From: DASUPK01 sp963744105
GTDB lineage: Bacteria > Actinomycetota > Thermoleophilia > Solirubrobacterales > 70-9
DNA length: 64,000 bases
Reading direction: 5' to 3'
NCBI GenBank assembly: GCA_963744105.1
Contig: CAVUSJ010000002.1
Span: forward strand, 62,001 to 126,000
The number at the start of each line of letters is the position of its first letter. Position 1 is the first letter of the stretch. Under the pieces are notes generated by a model, which saw only the letters and a list, made by a program, of their open reading frames with translations, ran no database searches and had not been told where the DNA came from. Positions 16,838-24,736 of this stretch are shown in pieces. A program made the translations under genes and the position numbers.

Positions 16838-17632
16838 CTACGTCCCGGTGAAGTTCGGATCCCGCTTCTCGACGAAGGCCATCACGCCCTCGATGAAGTC
16901 CTTGCTCTCACCCTGGCCCTTCTGGGCGTCGGCCTCCGCGTCCAGCTGTCCGGCGAGGTCGGTGTAGAGGCGGCGGTTGAGCAGCTGCTTCGAGCCGGCG
17001 TAGGAGCGGGTCGGCCCGTTTGCGAGCTTCTCCAGCAGCCCGCCGGCCTCGGCCTCGAGGTCCGCGTCCGAGACGACCCTGTTGATCAGGCCCCACTCGA
17101 GCGCCCGCTCAGCGGGGACGCGCTCGCCGAGCATCGCCATCTCGGCGGCGCGGGCGTAGCCGACGCGTGCCGGGATGAACGCGGTCGAGCCGCCGTCGGG
17201 GACCAGGCCGATGTTCACGAAGGCGAGCAGGAAGTACGCGGACTCGGCGGCGACGATCAGGTCGGCGGCGAGGGCGAGGGAGCAGCCGATCCCGACCGCC
17301 GGCCCGTTGACCGCTGAGAGCACCGGCTTCGGCATCTCGCGCAGGGCCTTGATGATCGGGTGGTAGATCTCCTTGAGGCGGGCGCTCAGGTCAGGGAGGC
17401 CGCCGTCGTCACTCCCGCGCTGCTCCTTCAGGTCGGCTCCTGATGAGAAGCCGCGCCCCGCTCCGGTGATCATCACGGCGCGGACGGAGTCGTCCCCCGC
17501 CACGGTCGCCACGGCGTCGCTCAGGTCCCTGCCGAACTGCTCGTTCCAGGCGTTGAGGGCGTCGGGGCGGTTGAGCAGGATGCGGGCGGCGGGGCCGTCG
17601 GTCGTCAGGTCGATGGTCTCGTGGCTGGACAT
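16838..17632 (-). CDS. Enoyl-CoA hydratase/isomerase (crotonase) family protein
   Basis: The 264-residue length and motifs are typical of crotonases. GAGRGFSSGADLKEQ forms the first oxyanion region, and NGPAVGIGCSLALAADLIVA forms the second, followed by VNIGLVPDGGS. In that last motif Asp replaces the second catalytic Glu of mitochondrial hydratase. This is common in isomerase or PaaG-like members, so hydration of trans-2-enoyl-CoA is not certain. It belongs to a tetR-crotonase-MBL operon divergent from an esterase-monooxygenase fusion. That context suggests catabolism of an oxygenated or cyclic compound through CoA esters. Confidence 0.88.
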   Translation of the reverse strand: MSSHETIDLTTDGPAARILLNRPDALNAWNEQFGRDLSDAVATVAGDDSVRAVMITGAGRGFSSGADLKEQRGSDDGGLPDLSARLKEIYHPIIKALREMPKPVLSAVNGPAVGIGCSLALAADLIVAAESAYFLLAFVNIGLVPDGGSTAFIPARVGYARAAEMAMLGERVPAERALEWGLINRVVSDADLEAEAGGLLEKLANGPTRSYAGSKQLLNRRLYTDLAGQLDAEADAQKGQGESKDFIEGVMAFVEKRDPNFTGT

Positions 17633-17652
17633 CGGTCGGTCCTTTCGGTGGG

Positions 17653-18372
17653 TCAGTGGTCGTTGTCGGTTCGTACGAGCCGGGCCGTCGCCTGGCCTTG
17701 GGCGAGGACGGTGCCGTCACCGGCGACCAGTTCCAGGGCGAGCCGCCCGCTCTCCGCCGGGACGATCGGCTGGGCCCGCCCGGGAACGGGCTTGCCGCGC
17801 AATCCCGCCCAGGCGGCGTCCGCGAGCTCGTCGACGAAGGCCGTGGGAGGTGAGTCGAGCTGCCCCGCGAGCCAGCGCTGCGCGATGGCGTGCGCCGGGC
17901 CGGTGACGATCGCGGAGACCACGAGCATCGAGCGCGGACGGATCTCGCCCTTCTCGGCCAGGGGCGCCATCCACTCGCGGATCGCGGTCGCCATCTTCCG
18001 GTTGAGCTTCTCGACCTCGGAACCGCCCGCAGAGTCCCAGTCGAGGTGCCCGCGCATGTAGACGAAGCGGGCGAGGTCGGGGTGCTCCTCGATCCAGCTC
18101 AGCTGATGGGAGATGACGCCGCGGACGGCGGAGCGCAGCGAACGCGGCTTGCGGCCGACCAGCTCCCAGAGGCCGTCGTGGAAGGAGGAGATCGCCTCGA
18201 CGAAGAGGGCGTCCGCGATCGCCTCCTTCGTGGGGAAGTGGTGGAAGAGGGCGCCGTTGGAAACCTCGCTGCGGGAGCGGATGTCAGCGATCGTGGTCTG
18301 CGCGTAGCCCTCCTGAAGGAAGCCGGTCAGGGCGGCGTCCAGGATCCGCTGCCGGGTGTCTGAGACTGCCAT
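17653..18372 (-). CDS. TetR-family transcriptional regulator
   Basis: The N-terminal helix-turn-helix reads RILDAALTGFLQEGYAQTTI followed by SEVSNGALFHHFPTKEAI, which is standard TetR/AcrR. The ligand domain follows to residue about 180. After that an extra C-terminal stretch (GRLALELVAGDGTVLAQGQ) resembles a small beta motif. The ATG at 18372 gives 239 residues. Only 63 bp separate it from the divergent fusion gene, and a 26-bp palindrome sits in that gap. It very probably represses both directions and is relieved by a pathway intermediate, such as an acyl-CoA. Confidence 0.88.
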   Translation of the reverse strand: MAVSDTRQRILDAALTGFLQEGYAQTTIADIRSRSEVSNGALFHHFPTKEAIADALFVEAISSFHDGLWELVGRKPRSLRSAVRGVISHQLSWIEEHPDLARFVYMRGHLDWDSAGGSEVEKLNRKMATAIREWMAPLAEKGEIRPRSMLVVSAIVTGPAHAIAQRWLAGQLDSPPTAFVDELADAAWAGLRGKPVPGRAQPIVPAESGRLALELVAGDGTVLAQGQATARLVRTDNDH

Positions 18373-18380
18373 CGCCGGAC

Positions 18381-18406
18381 AGAGTAGCACTCCGGAGAAG
18401 CACTCT
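18381..18406. promoter_or_regulatory. Palindromic operator between tetR and the esterase-BVMO gene
   Basis: A perfect core palindrome CTCCGGAG (18390-18397) is flanked at equal distance by AGAGT (18381-18385) and ACTCT (18402-18406). The symmetry AGAGT-N4-CTCCGGAG-N4-ACTCT is what a TetR dimer or dimer pair would bind. Its place between divergent start codons allows control of both genes. Confidence 0.65.
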
Positions 18407-18435
18407 ATTTTTCGATCGGCTTTCATACCCGTGCT

Positions 18436-20871
18436 TTGACTCCCGGAGAGCGCAGGAAGACGCCTCGCTATCTGCCCCGGCCCGTGGCCAAGCTGCTGAC
18501 CCGGATGCTGCAGCGCGGCACGCAGCGCACCTGGATCCCGGTCCGGGCGCAGCGCGCCTGGACGGAGGCGGCGGCCGCGATCACCCGCATCCCCAAGGGC
18601 ATCGCGATCGAGCACGGCTTGCTCGGTGGTGTCCTATGCGACCGCCTGGTGCCGCCTGGAGCGGACCAGGGCCGCGCGGTGCTCTATCTCCACGGCGGCG
18701 GCTACCTGATCGGCTCACGGCGCACCCATCGCGGGCTCGCCGCGCAGATCGCCCTGGCGGCCGGCGCTCCCGTTCATCTGCTCGACTACCGCCTCGGGCC
18801 CGAGCACACCCATCCGGCGGCGCTCGAGGACTCGGTCGCCGCCTACCGGGAGCTCATCGATCGAGGGCTCGCTCCGGGAGACATCGTGGTCGCCGGCGAC
18901 TCGGCGGGTGGCGGCCTGGCTCTCGCCCTCGCGGCGCGCCTGCGGGACTCGGGCGATGCGCAGCCGGCCGGGCTTGCGATCCTCAACGGCTGGCTCGACC
19001 TCACCAATTCGGGCGCGTCGGTCGAGGCCAATGCCCGACGCGACCACGGGCTGCGCCGCGACCTGATCGAGCAGGGCGCCGAGCTCTACGGCGGAGCCAC
19101 CGCGCCGAGCGACCCCGAGCTCTCGCCCGTGTTCGCGGACCTCGCCGGCCTGCCGCCGACCTACATCCAGGTCGGCACCCACGACATCCTGCTGGATGAC
19201 TCCGATCGCATCGCCGACCGCGCGCGAGCTGCCGGCGTCGACGTCCGCTACGCGCGCTTCGACGGGATGTGGCACGACTTCCAGCTCGCGGCCGGGCTGC
19301 TGCGCGAGGCCGATGAGGCCATGGCGGACCTCGCCATCGCCCTGGACGACATTTGGGCGGGGCGCTCGCTGGCGAGCCGCGGAGGTCCCTCGACCAACGG
19401 CTCAGTGAACGGTCACGGTGGCCCGAGCGTGGCGATCATCGGCGCGGGGTTCGGCGGGATCGGCCTCGCGATCACGCTGAAGAAGGCCGGAGTCGACCGG
19501 ATCACGATTCTCGAGAAGGCCGATGGGGTGGGCGGGGTGTGGCGCGACAACACCTATCCGGGCGCCACCTGCGACGTCCCGTCGCACCTCTACTCGTTCT
19601 CGTTCGAGCCCAACCCGAACTGGAGCCGGCGCTACTCGCCGCAGCCCGAGATCCTCGACTACCTCGAAGGCTGCGTCGACAGGTATGGCCTGCGGCCGAA
19701 CCTGCGCCTCGGGACCGAAGTGACGCGGGCGGACTTCGACGACGATTCCGGGCGCTGGCGGATCGAGACCGGCGACGGCGAGACGGTGGAAGCCGACGTA
19801 CTCATCTCCGCCTGCGGCCAGCTCAGCCGCCCCGCGCTGACGCGGATCGAGGGCGCCCATCGCTTTGCGGGGTCGATCTTCCACACGGCGCGCTGGGACC
19901 ACGACGTCGATCTCCACGGCAAGCGGGTGGCGATCGTCGGCACCGGTGCCAGCACGATCCAGGTGGTGCCCGCGGTCGCCGACCGCGTCGCGCAGCTCGA
20001 CGTCTACCAGCGCTCGGCGCCGTACGTGATCCCCAAGAAGGACCGGCCCTACATGCCCTGGGAGCGCCGCCTCTTCCGCTGGTTCCCGCCCGCGCGCTGG
20101 CTGGCGCGTTTCACCCAGTGGTTCTTCTTCGAGGTCTTCATCGCGGCCTTCAACCAGTGGCGTGGCATGGGCCGACTCGGGGTGCGGATGTTCGAGCGCA
20201 ACCTGGATGACCAGATCTCGGACCCGGAGCTGAAGCGCGCCCTCACGCCGGACCACGTGCTCGGCTGCAAGCGCGTGCTGATCTCGCCCGACTACTACGC
20301 CACCTTCGAGCGGCCGAACGTCGAGCTCATCACGCAGGGGGTCCGCGAGTTGACGAAGGGCGGGGTGGTGGCCGAGGACGGCACGGAGCGGCCGGCCGAC
20401 GTCATCGTCCTCTCCACCGGCTTCGAGAGCACCCGGTTCCTGGCGCCGATGGAGATCCGAGGCCGGCAGGGACGCGAGCTCAACGAGGTCTGGCGGGAGG
20501 GGGCGAACGCCTACCTCGGGATGACCGTCGCCGGCTTCCCGAACCTGTTCGTGATGTACGGGCCCAACACCAACCTCGGCTCCGGCTCGATCATCTTCCA
20601 GCTCGAGAGCCAGATGGCCTACATCGCGGACGCCGTCGAGCGGATCCGGCGGACGGGAGGCCGGCTCTCGGTTCGGCCCGAGGTGCAGCAGGCCTTCGAC
20701 AGCGAGATGCAGACCCGGCTCTCGACCTCCGTCTGGCAGACCGGCTGCAGCAACTGGTACGTCGACGAGCACGGCCGCAACACGAACAACTGGCCGGGAT
20801 TCACGCTCGAATACAGGTGGCGAACGCGCCACCTCGACCCGAGCGACTACGAGAGCACGTTGGGCGTGTAG
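18436..20871 (+). CDS. Esterase - Baeyer-Villiger monooxygenase fusion protein
   Basis: One uninterrupted 811-residue frame contains two enzymes. Residues 1-310 form an HSL-type esterase: HGGGY oxyanion motif from His86, GDSAGGG with Ser156, Asp250 in VGTHDILLDD and His280 in GMWHDF. Residues about 330-811 form a flavoprotein monooxygenase. It has the FAD site GAGFGGIG (336-343), GGVWRDNTYPGATCDVPSHL, the Baeyer-Villiger fingerprint FAGSIFHTARWDHD from 477, the NADPH site GTGAST, and STGFESTRF. A Ser/Gly/Asn linker (ASRGGPSTNGSVNGHG) joins them. A monooxygenase that makes an ester or lactone joined to an esterase that cleaves it would act as one ketone-degrading unit. The start is TTG at 18436 with no ribosome site; an internal ATG start is possible. 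Its end overlaps the convergent ilvA gene by 25 bases. Confidence 0.9.
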   Translation: MTPGERRKTPRYLPRPVAKLLTRMLQRGTQRTWIPVRAQRAWTEAAAAITRIPKGIAIEHGLLGGVLCDRLVPPGADQGRAVLYLHGGGYLIGSRRTHRGLAAQIALAAGAPVHLLDYRLGPEHTHPAALEDSVAAYRELIDRGLAPGDIVVAGDSAGGGLALALAARLRDSGDAQPAGLAILNGWLDLTNSGASVEANARRDHGLRRDLIEQGAELYGGATAPSDPELSPVFADLAGLPPTYIQVGTHDILLDDSDRIADRARAAGVDVRYARFDGMWHDFQLAAGLLREADEAMADLAIALDDIWAGRSLASRGGPSTNGSVNGHGGPSVAIIGAGFGGIGLAITLKKAGVDRITILEKADGVGGVWRDNTYPGATCDVPSHLYSFSFEPNPNWSRRYSPQPEILDYLEGCVDRYGLRPNLRLGTEVTRADFDDDSGRWRIETGDGETVEADVLISACGQLSRPALTRIEGAHRFAGSIFHTARWDHDVDLHGKRVAIVGTGASTIQVVPAVADRVAQLDVYQRSAPYVIPKKDRPYMPWERRLFRWFPPARWLARFTQWFFFEVFIAAFNQWRGMGRLGVRMFERNLDDQISDPELKRALTPDHVLGCKRVLISPDYYATFERPNVELITQGVRELTKGGVVAEDGTERPADVIVLSTGFESTRFLAPMEIRGRQGRELNEVWREGANAYLGMTVAGFPNLFVMYGPNTNLGSGSIIFQLESQMAYIADAVERIRRTGGRLSVRPEVQQAFDSEMQTRLSTSVWQTGCSNWYVDEHGRNTNNWPGFTLEYRWRTRHLDPSDYESTLGV

Positions 20872-22001
20872 CCGAGCCCCCTGATCAGCTCGAGAAGGCG
20901 CTCGGCGTGATCGGGGCCGCGCGTCTCCATCACCAGCTCGACTCCGGTCTCGCTGACCGAGAGGCCGACACCCTCGCGTACGTGGTCGACGTCGATCAGG
21001 TTGGCCCCGCCCTCGCCGATCGCCGTCAGCAGGGCCGCGAGCGAGCCCGGCTCGTCGGGGATCTTGGCGAAGATCCGCAGGCGCCTGCCGTGCCCGGTCT
21101 CATGGTGGCGCGCGAGATCGGCGAGGACGCCGGTGTCGATGTTGCCGCCTGAGAGGATCAACACCGTCGTGCCGTTCTCCGCCGGCGCGACCTGCTTGCC
21201 CACCATGGCGGACACCCCGACCGCGCCCGCGCCCTCAACGACGAGCTTGGTCCGCTCCAGCAGCAGCATGATCGCGTCGGCGATCGCGTCCTCGTCGACC
21301 GTCACCTCCTGGTCGAGAAGCTCATCGAGCAGCGGCGCTGTGATCTCGCCCGGCTGCTTCACCGCGATGCCATCGGCGAGCGCGCACTGCGAGCGGATGC
21401 CGACGATCTCGACGCCGGGCCGGGTCGCCCTGATCGCGGTCGCGATCCCGGACGCCAGCCCGCCGCCGCCGATCGGGATCAGCACCTTCGAGAGGTCCTC
21501 CACCTCCTCCACCAGCTCCAGGCCGATCGTCCCCTGCCCGGCGATGACAGCTGGGTCGTCGAACGGGTGGATGAAGGCCAGGCCCTCGCTCTCCGCGTGC
21601 GCGCGGGCGTCCTCGACGGCGTCGTCGATCGACTCCCCCTGCAGCACGATCTCGGCACCGGACTCACGCGCCGCGGCGATCTTGGCCAGGGCGGCGCGCT
21701 CCGGCATGAAGATCGTCGCCGCCAGCCCGCGCGCCCGGGCCGCGTAGGCGACCGACTGGCCGTGGTTGCCCGCGCTCGCCGCTACGACGCCCTTGGTTCC
21801 GCCGTCGAGAGCGGCGATCTTGTTGAGGGCGCCCCGCAGCTTGAAGGAGCCGGTGCGCTGCAGGTTCTCGGCCTTCAGCGCGATCGTCCCGCCGGTCGTG
21901 CGGGAGAGGTAGCGGGACTCGAAGACGTACGTGCGCCGAACGACGTCGGCGACCACCTCGCGGGCGCGCTCGACGTCCTCGAGCGAAACGGGGTCGGTCA
22001 C
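20847..22001 (-). CDS. ilvA: Threonine ammonia-lyase (threonine dehydratase) with ACT domain
   Basis: The 384-residue PLP enzyme has the Schiff-base Lys54 in GSFKLRGA, the phosphate cup GGGGLASGIA, and SAGNHGQSVAYAA, all typical of threonine dehydratases. A C-terminal ACT domain (about residues 315-384: RIFAKIPDEPGSLAALLTAI) suggests allosteric control. The single ACT and the length are like the TdcB/short IlvA type. It converts threonine to 2-oxobutanoate and ammonia via an enamine/imine intermediate. Its start overlaps the stop of ridA by four bases (ATGA). RidA hydrolyses exactly that intermediate, so the two form a functional pair. Confidence 0.92.
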   Translation of the reverse strand: MTDPVSLEDVERAREVVADVVRRTYVFESRYLSRTTGGTIALKAENLQRTGSFKLRGALNKIAALDGGTKGVVAASAGNHGQSVAYAARARGLAATIFMPERAALAKIAAARESGAEIVLQGESIDDAVEDARAHAESEGLAFIHPFDDPAVIAGQGTIGLELVEEVEDLSKVLIPIGGGGLASGIATAIRATRPGVEIVGIRSQCALADGIAVKQPGEITAPLLDELLDQEVTVDEDAIADAIMLLLERTKLVVEGAGAVGVSAMVGKQVAPAENGTTVLILSGGNIDTGVLADLARHHETGHGRRLRIFAKIPDEPGSLAALLTAIGEGGANLIDVDHVREGVGLSVSETGVELVMETRGPDHAERLLELIRGLGYTPNVLS

Positions 22002-22399
22002 GAGGAGAGTGGGACGGTGGCGTCCATCTCCACCAAAGCGCCCTTGGGGAGGGCGGCGACGCCGACGGTCGTGCGCACCGGGAAGGGCTGCTCGAAGAAG
22101 GTCGCGTAGACGTCGTTCACCTTCGGGAACTCCGCCATGTCCGTGAGGTAGATGCCGATCCGGGCGGCGTCCTGTAGCCGGGTGCCCGCGGCACGGCAGA
22201 CCGCAGCGAGGCTCTCCAGGCAGCGGGCGGCCTGCTCCGCGATGCCGCCGTCGATCAGCTCCCCGCTCTCCGGATCAAGGGGGACCTGGCCGCTGCAATA
22301 GAGGACGCCGTTGGCGATCACGGCCTGGGAGTACGGGCCGATCGGCTCCGGCGCGTCGCCTGTCTCGACCACTCTTCTTGCGCTCTCCGATGCGTCCAT
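21998..22399 (-). CDS. ridA: RidA family enamine/imine deaminase
   Basis: The 133-residue protein matches RidA (YjgF/YER057c/UK114). It has EPIGPYSQAVIANGVLYCSGQ at the N-terminus, the substrate-binding Arg in QDAARIGIYLTDMAEF, and a C-terminal ALVEMDATVPL with the conserved Glu. RidA hydrolyses reactive 2-aminoacrylate and 2-aminocrotonate released by PLP dehydratases and thereby protects other PLP enzymes. AGGAGA precedes the ATG at 22399. An ATGA overlap with ilvA downstream ties it to the dehydratase that produces its substrate. It is divergent from the amidotransferase gene. Confidence 0.92.
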   Translation of the reverse strand: MDASESARRVVETGDAPEPIGPYSQAVIANGVLYCSGQVPLDPESGELIDGGIAEQAARCLESLAAVCRAAGTRLQDAARIGIYLTDMAEFPKVNDVYATFFEQPFPVRTTVGVAALPKGALVEMDATVPLSS

Positions 22400-22447
22400 G
22401 CGGTCTCCTGGATCCGGGCAAGGGGCGGGATTCGCCAGTATCCCATC

Positions 22448-23152
22448 ATGAGGGCGCTCGCCATCGTGCATCAGACCGACGCCGGCCCCGGCGTGTTCGC
22501 GGACGAGATGGCCGAGCGGGGCGTGGAGCTGCACGAGTGGCTCCTCTCGGAGCGCGGGACCGGTCCCCAGCTCGAGATCGCTGAGTACGACGCCGTCCTG
22601 ACCTTCGGCGGCGCGATGCACGCCGACCAGGAGGATCGCCACCCGTGGCTCCGGTTCGAGAAGGACTTCCTCGCCGCGATGATCGACGACCGGATGCCGG
22701 TGCTCGCCGTCTGCCTGGGCTGCCAGGTGCTTGCGGAGGCCGCTGGCGGGTCGGCCCGCCGCGCGAGCGAGCCGGAGATCGGCTGGCACTCGGTCGAGGT
22801 GACGCAGGAGGGGAAGGGGGACCCTGTCATCGGGCCCATGGCGCCGAGGTTCGAGGCCTTTCAGTGGCACAGCTACGAGTCCGTCCCGCCCGAAGGCGCC
22901 GCGATCCTCGCGAGCAGCCCGGTCTGCGCACAGGCCTACCGGGTCGGCGAGGTCGCGTGGGGGATCCAGTTCCACGCCGAGGTGAGCGCGGCGGACGCCG
23001 GCGCATGGATCGACGACTACCGCTCCGACGATGACGCCGTCCGGATCGGGGTCGACCCCGATGCGCTGCGCTCCGAGACCAGCGAGAAGATCGGCGATTG
23101 GAGCCGCCTTGGGCGCGAGCTCTGCGGCCGCTTCCTGGACGCCGTCGGCTAG
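22448..23152 (+). CDS. Class I glutamine amidotransferase-like protein
   Basis: The 234-residue protein has a GATase1 fold. Cys89 lies in the nucleophile elbow AVCLGCQVLAEAAGG, and the His-x-Glu pair is in WGIQFHAEVS. There is no synthetase partner domain. It resembles the stand-alone GuaA-like amidotransferases (YfeJ type) often annotated as GMP synthase-related, and the true acceptor is unknown. The region after the triad (DDYRSDDDAVRIGVDPDAL) is a typical C-terminal extension of that group. Its stop codon overlaps the second copy of the multi-hairpin repeat. Confidence 0.82.
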   Translation: MRALAIVHQTDAGPGVFADEMAERGVELHEWLLSERGTGPQLEIAEYDAVLTFGGAMHADQEDRHPWLRFEKDFLAAMIDDRMPVLAVCLGCQVLAEAAGGSARRASEPEIGWHSVEVTQEGKGDPVIGPMAPRFEAFQWHSYESVPPEGAAILASSPVCAQAYRVGEVAWGIQFHAEVSAADAGAWIDDYRSDDDAVRIGVDPDALRSETSEKIGDWSRLGRELCGRFLDAVG

Positions 23153-23229
23153 CGGCCACCAGGCCGCTCCTCTTTGGAGCGGAGGGCGAAGCCCGGAGCG
23201 ACTTATGTGGGGCGGCCGCTTGTGGCCGC
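23152..23229. repeat. 78-bp multi-hairpin dispersed repeat, copy 2
   Basis: This copy has exactly the same length as the one at 3221-3298 and the same 8-base inverted ends. Its internal hairpins are CGCTCC-TCTTT-GGAGCG and GGGC-GAA-GCCC, followed by GCGGCC-GCTTGT-GGCCGC. It begins at the last bases of one stop codon and ends four bases before the stop of the convergent PASTA gene, so it is almost the whole intergenic space. Confidence 0.75.
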
Positions 23230-23233
23230 GACC

Positions 23234-23980
23234 TTAAGTGTGCTTCTTCTTCGGCTTCTTGCCGAAGCTGAGATCGATCGGGGTCGTGTCGGAGACCGCG
23301 GTGCCAGCGGGGACACTGGTCGCCCTCACGAACTTCGCCTTCTTGCGCTTGGTCTTCTTCTTCGGCTTGAGGATCTGGCCGACTGGGCAGTCCGCAGCGG
23401 CGAGGGCGGAGCGGGCCGCGGCTTCCTTCTTCCCGATGACACTCGGGACGAGGCAGTAGCGAACGGTTGCGTTGAAGACGTAGTTGTTCGCGTTGCTCGT
23501 CGAGAACGGGGATTGGGCGGGGTCTCCGACCTCGGCCGGATTGGGAAGGATCACGCTCGATCCGACGTTCGACACCGCGAGGCTGGTGCCGCCTCCGTCG
23601 ACCAGCGCGATCAGATCACCTTTCTTGATCGGCAGGCTGGTCGGTTGGGGAGGGGAGGGCGCCGGATCGAAGACGAGCTGCCGTTCGGCGTCCCCGGCGA
23701 CAGCCGTGTACGAGTCGGCGCCGGCCCTGCGCAGGACCCGGAACGCGAAGCTGCCATCGGGCCTCCCGACCGCCCAGCTGGTCACCGTCCCGTCGACCGG
23801 GGAGGCGGGGTCTGAGCCGTCGATCAGCCTCGTGTTGAAGAAGCTTCGCGCACCGCTGAAGCCGCTGGTGCCGTAGGCAGCGTTCGTCAGTGGGTCGCCG
23901 ATGGTGATCGTGTTGCCCTGCGCGCTGGTCGCTCCGAGCAGCGCAGCCGCCAGGGCCAGGAGGGATGCCTTGCGAAGCAC
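23234..23980 (-). CDS. Secreted protein with C-terminal PASTA-like domain
   Basis: The GTG start at 23980 gives 248 residues beginning with a signal peptide (MLRKASLLALAAALLGATSA). The middle part (residues 25-170) is a beta-rich domain of unknown family with DAERQLVFDPAPSPPQP. The last 70 residues, CLVPSVIGKKEAAARSALAA to SDTTPIDLSFG, match the PASTA fold (V-P-x-V-x-G-x3-A-x2-A-L). The domain is interrupted by a Lys-rich insert (KPKKKTKRKKAKF), and the protein ends KKPKKKHT. PASTA domains bind wall fragments or beta-lactams; the basic tail suggests retention at the cell surface. The Cys pair within the PASTA unit may form a disulfide. Confidence 0.72.
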   Translation of the reverse strand: MLRKASLLALAAALLGATSAQGNTITIGDPLTNAAYGTSGFSGARSFFNTRLIDGSDPASPVDGTVTSWAVGRPDGSFAFRVLRRAGADSYTAVAGDAERQLVFDPAPSPPQPTSLPIKKGDLIALVDGGGTSLAVSNVGSSVILPNPAEVGDPAQSPFSTSNANNYVFNATVRYCLVPSVIGKKEAAARSALAAADCPVGQILKPKKKTKRKKAKFVRATSVPAGTAVSDTTPIDLSFGKKPKKKHT

Positions 23981-23989
23981 CGGGGCAGC

Positions 23990-24736
23990 CTACTCAGGGG
24001 TGACGTACGCGCCCGAGAGCCCGCCGTCGACGAGGAAGGTCGAGGCCGTCACGTAGGAGCTCTCGTCGCTCGCCAGGAAGAGCACGCCCTGGGCGATCTC
24101 CTTGGCCTCCGCGAAGCGCCCCATCGGCAGATGAATCAGGCGGCGGGCCGCCTTCTCGGGATCCTTCGCGAACAGCTCCTGGAGCAGTGGCGTGTTGACC
24201 GGGCCGGGGCAGAGGGCGTTGACGCGAACGCCCCGCCTGCCGAACTCGACGCCGAGCTCGCGCGAGAGCGCCAGCACACCGCCCTTCGACGCGGTGTAGG
24301 AGATCTGCGAGGTCGCCGCCCCCATCACCGCGACGAATGAAGCGGTGTTGACCACCGAGCCACCGCCGGCCTCGAGCAGATGGGGGATGCCGTGCTTGCA
24401 GCAGAGGAAGACCGACTTCAGGTTGACGTCTTGGACCCGCTGCCAGGCCTCGAGTGAGGTCTCCAGGACCGAGACGTCATCGTCCGGGCTGATGCCTGCG
24501 TTGTTGAAGAGGACGTCGATGCGGCCCATCTCGCTGGCCGCCTTCGCGTACATCTCGCGGACCGAGTCCTCGTCAGCGACGTCGGCCTGGAGAGCCAGCT
24601 CGCCCTCGGCGCCCTCGGCGAGATCCACGCCGACGACTCGGGCTCCCTCCTCGGCAAAGAGCCGGGCGGTCTCCGCGCCGATCCCGCTCGCCGCCCCCGT
24701 GATCACGCACACCTTCCCCTTGAGGCGTCCCGGCAT
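23990..24736 (-). CDS. Short-chain dehydrogenase/reductase
   Basis: The 248-residue enzyme is a classical SDR with TGAASGIG (NAD(P) binding), NNAG, the catalytic Ser and the YTASK motif (Tyr-x3-Lys), and PGPVNTPL. VVGVDLAEG after the first strand has Asp at the end of beta-2, favouring NAD. Its ATG directly follows the stop of the aldehyde dehydrogenase gene with no base between, so the two are cotranslated. Oxidation of an amino alcohol, hydroxy acid or similar intermediate in amine degradation is plausible from context. The substrate is not known. Confidence 0.88.
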   Translation of the reverse strand: MPGRLKGKVCVITGAASGIGAETARLFAEEGARVVGVDLAEGAEGELALQADVADEDSVREMYAKAASEMGRIDVLFNNAGISPDDDVSVLETSLEAWQRVQDVNLKSVFLCCKHGIPHLLEAGGGSVVNTASFVAVMGAATSQISYTASKGGVLALSRELGVEFGRRGVRVNALCPGPVNTPLLQELFAKDPEKAARRLIHLPMGRFAEAKEIAQGVLFLASDESSYVTASTFLVDGGLSGAYVTPE

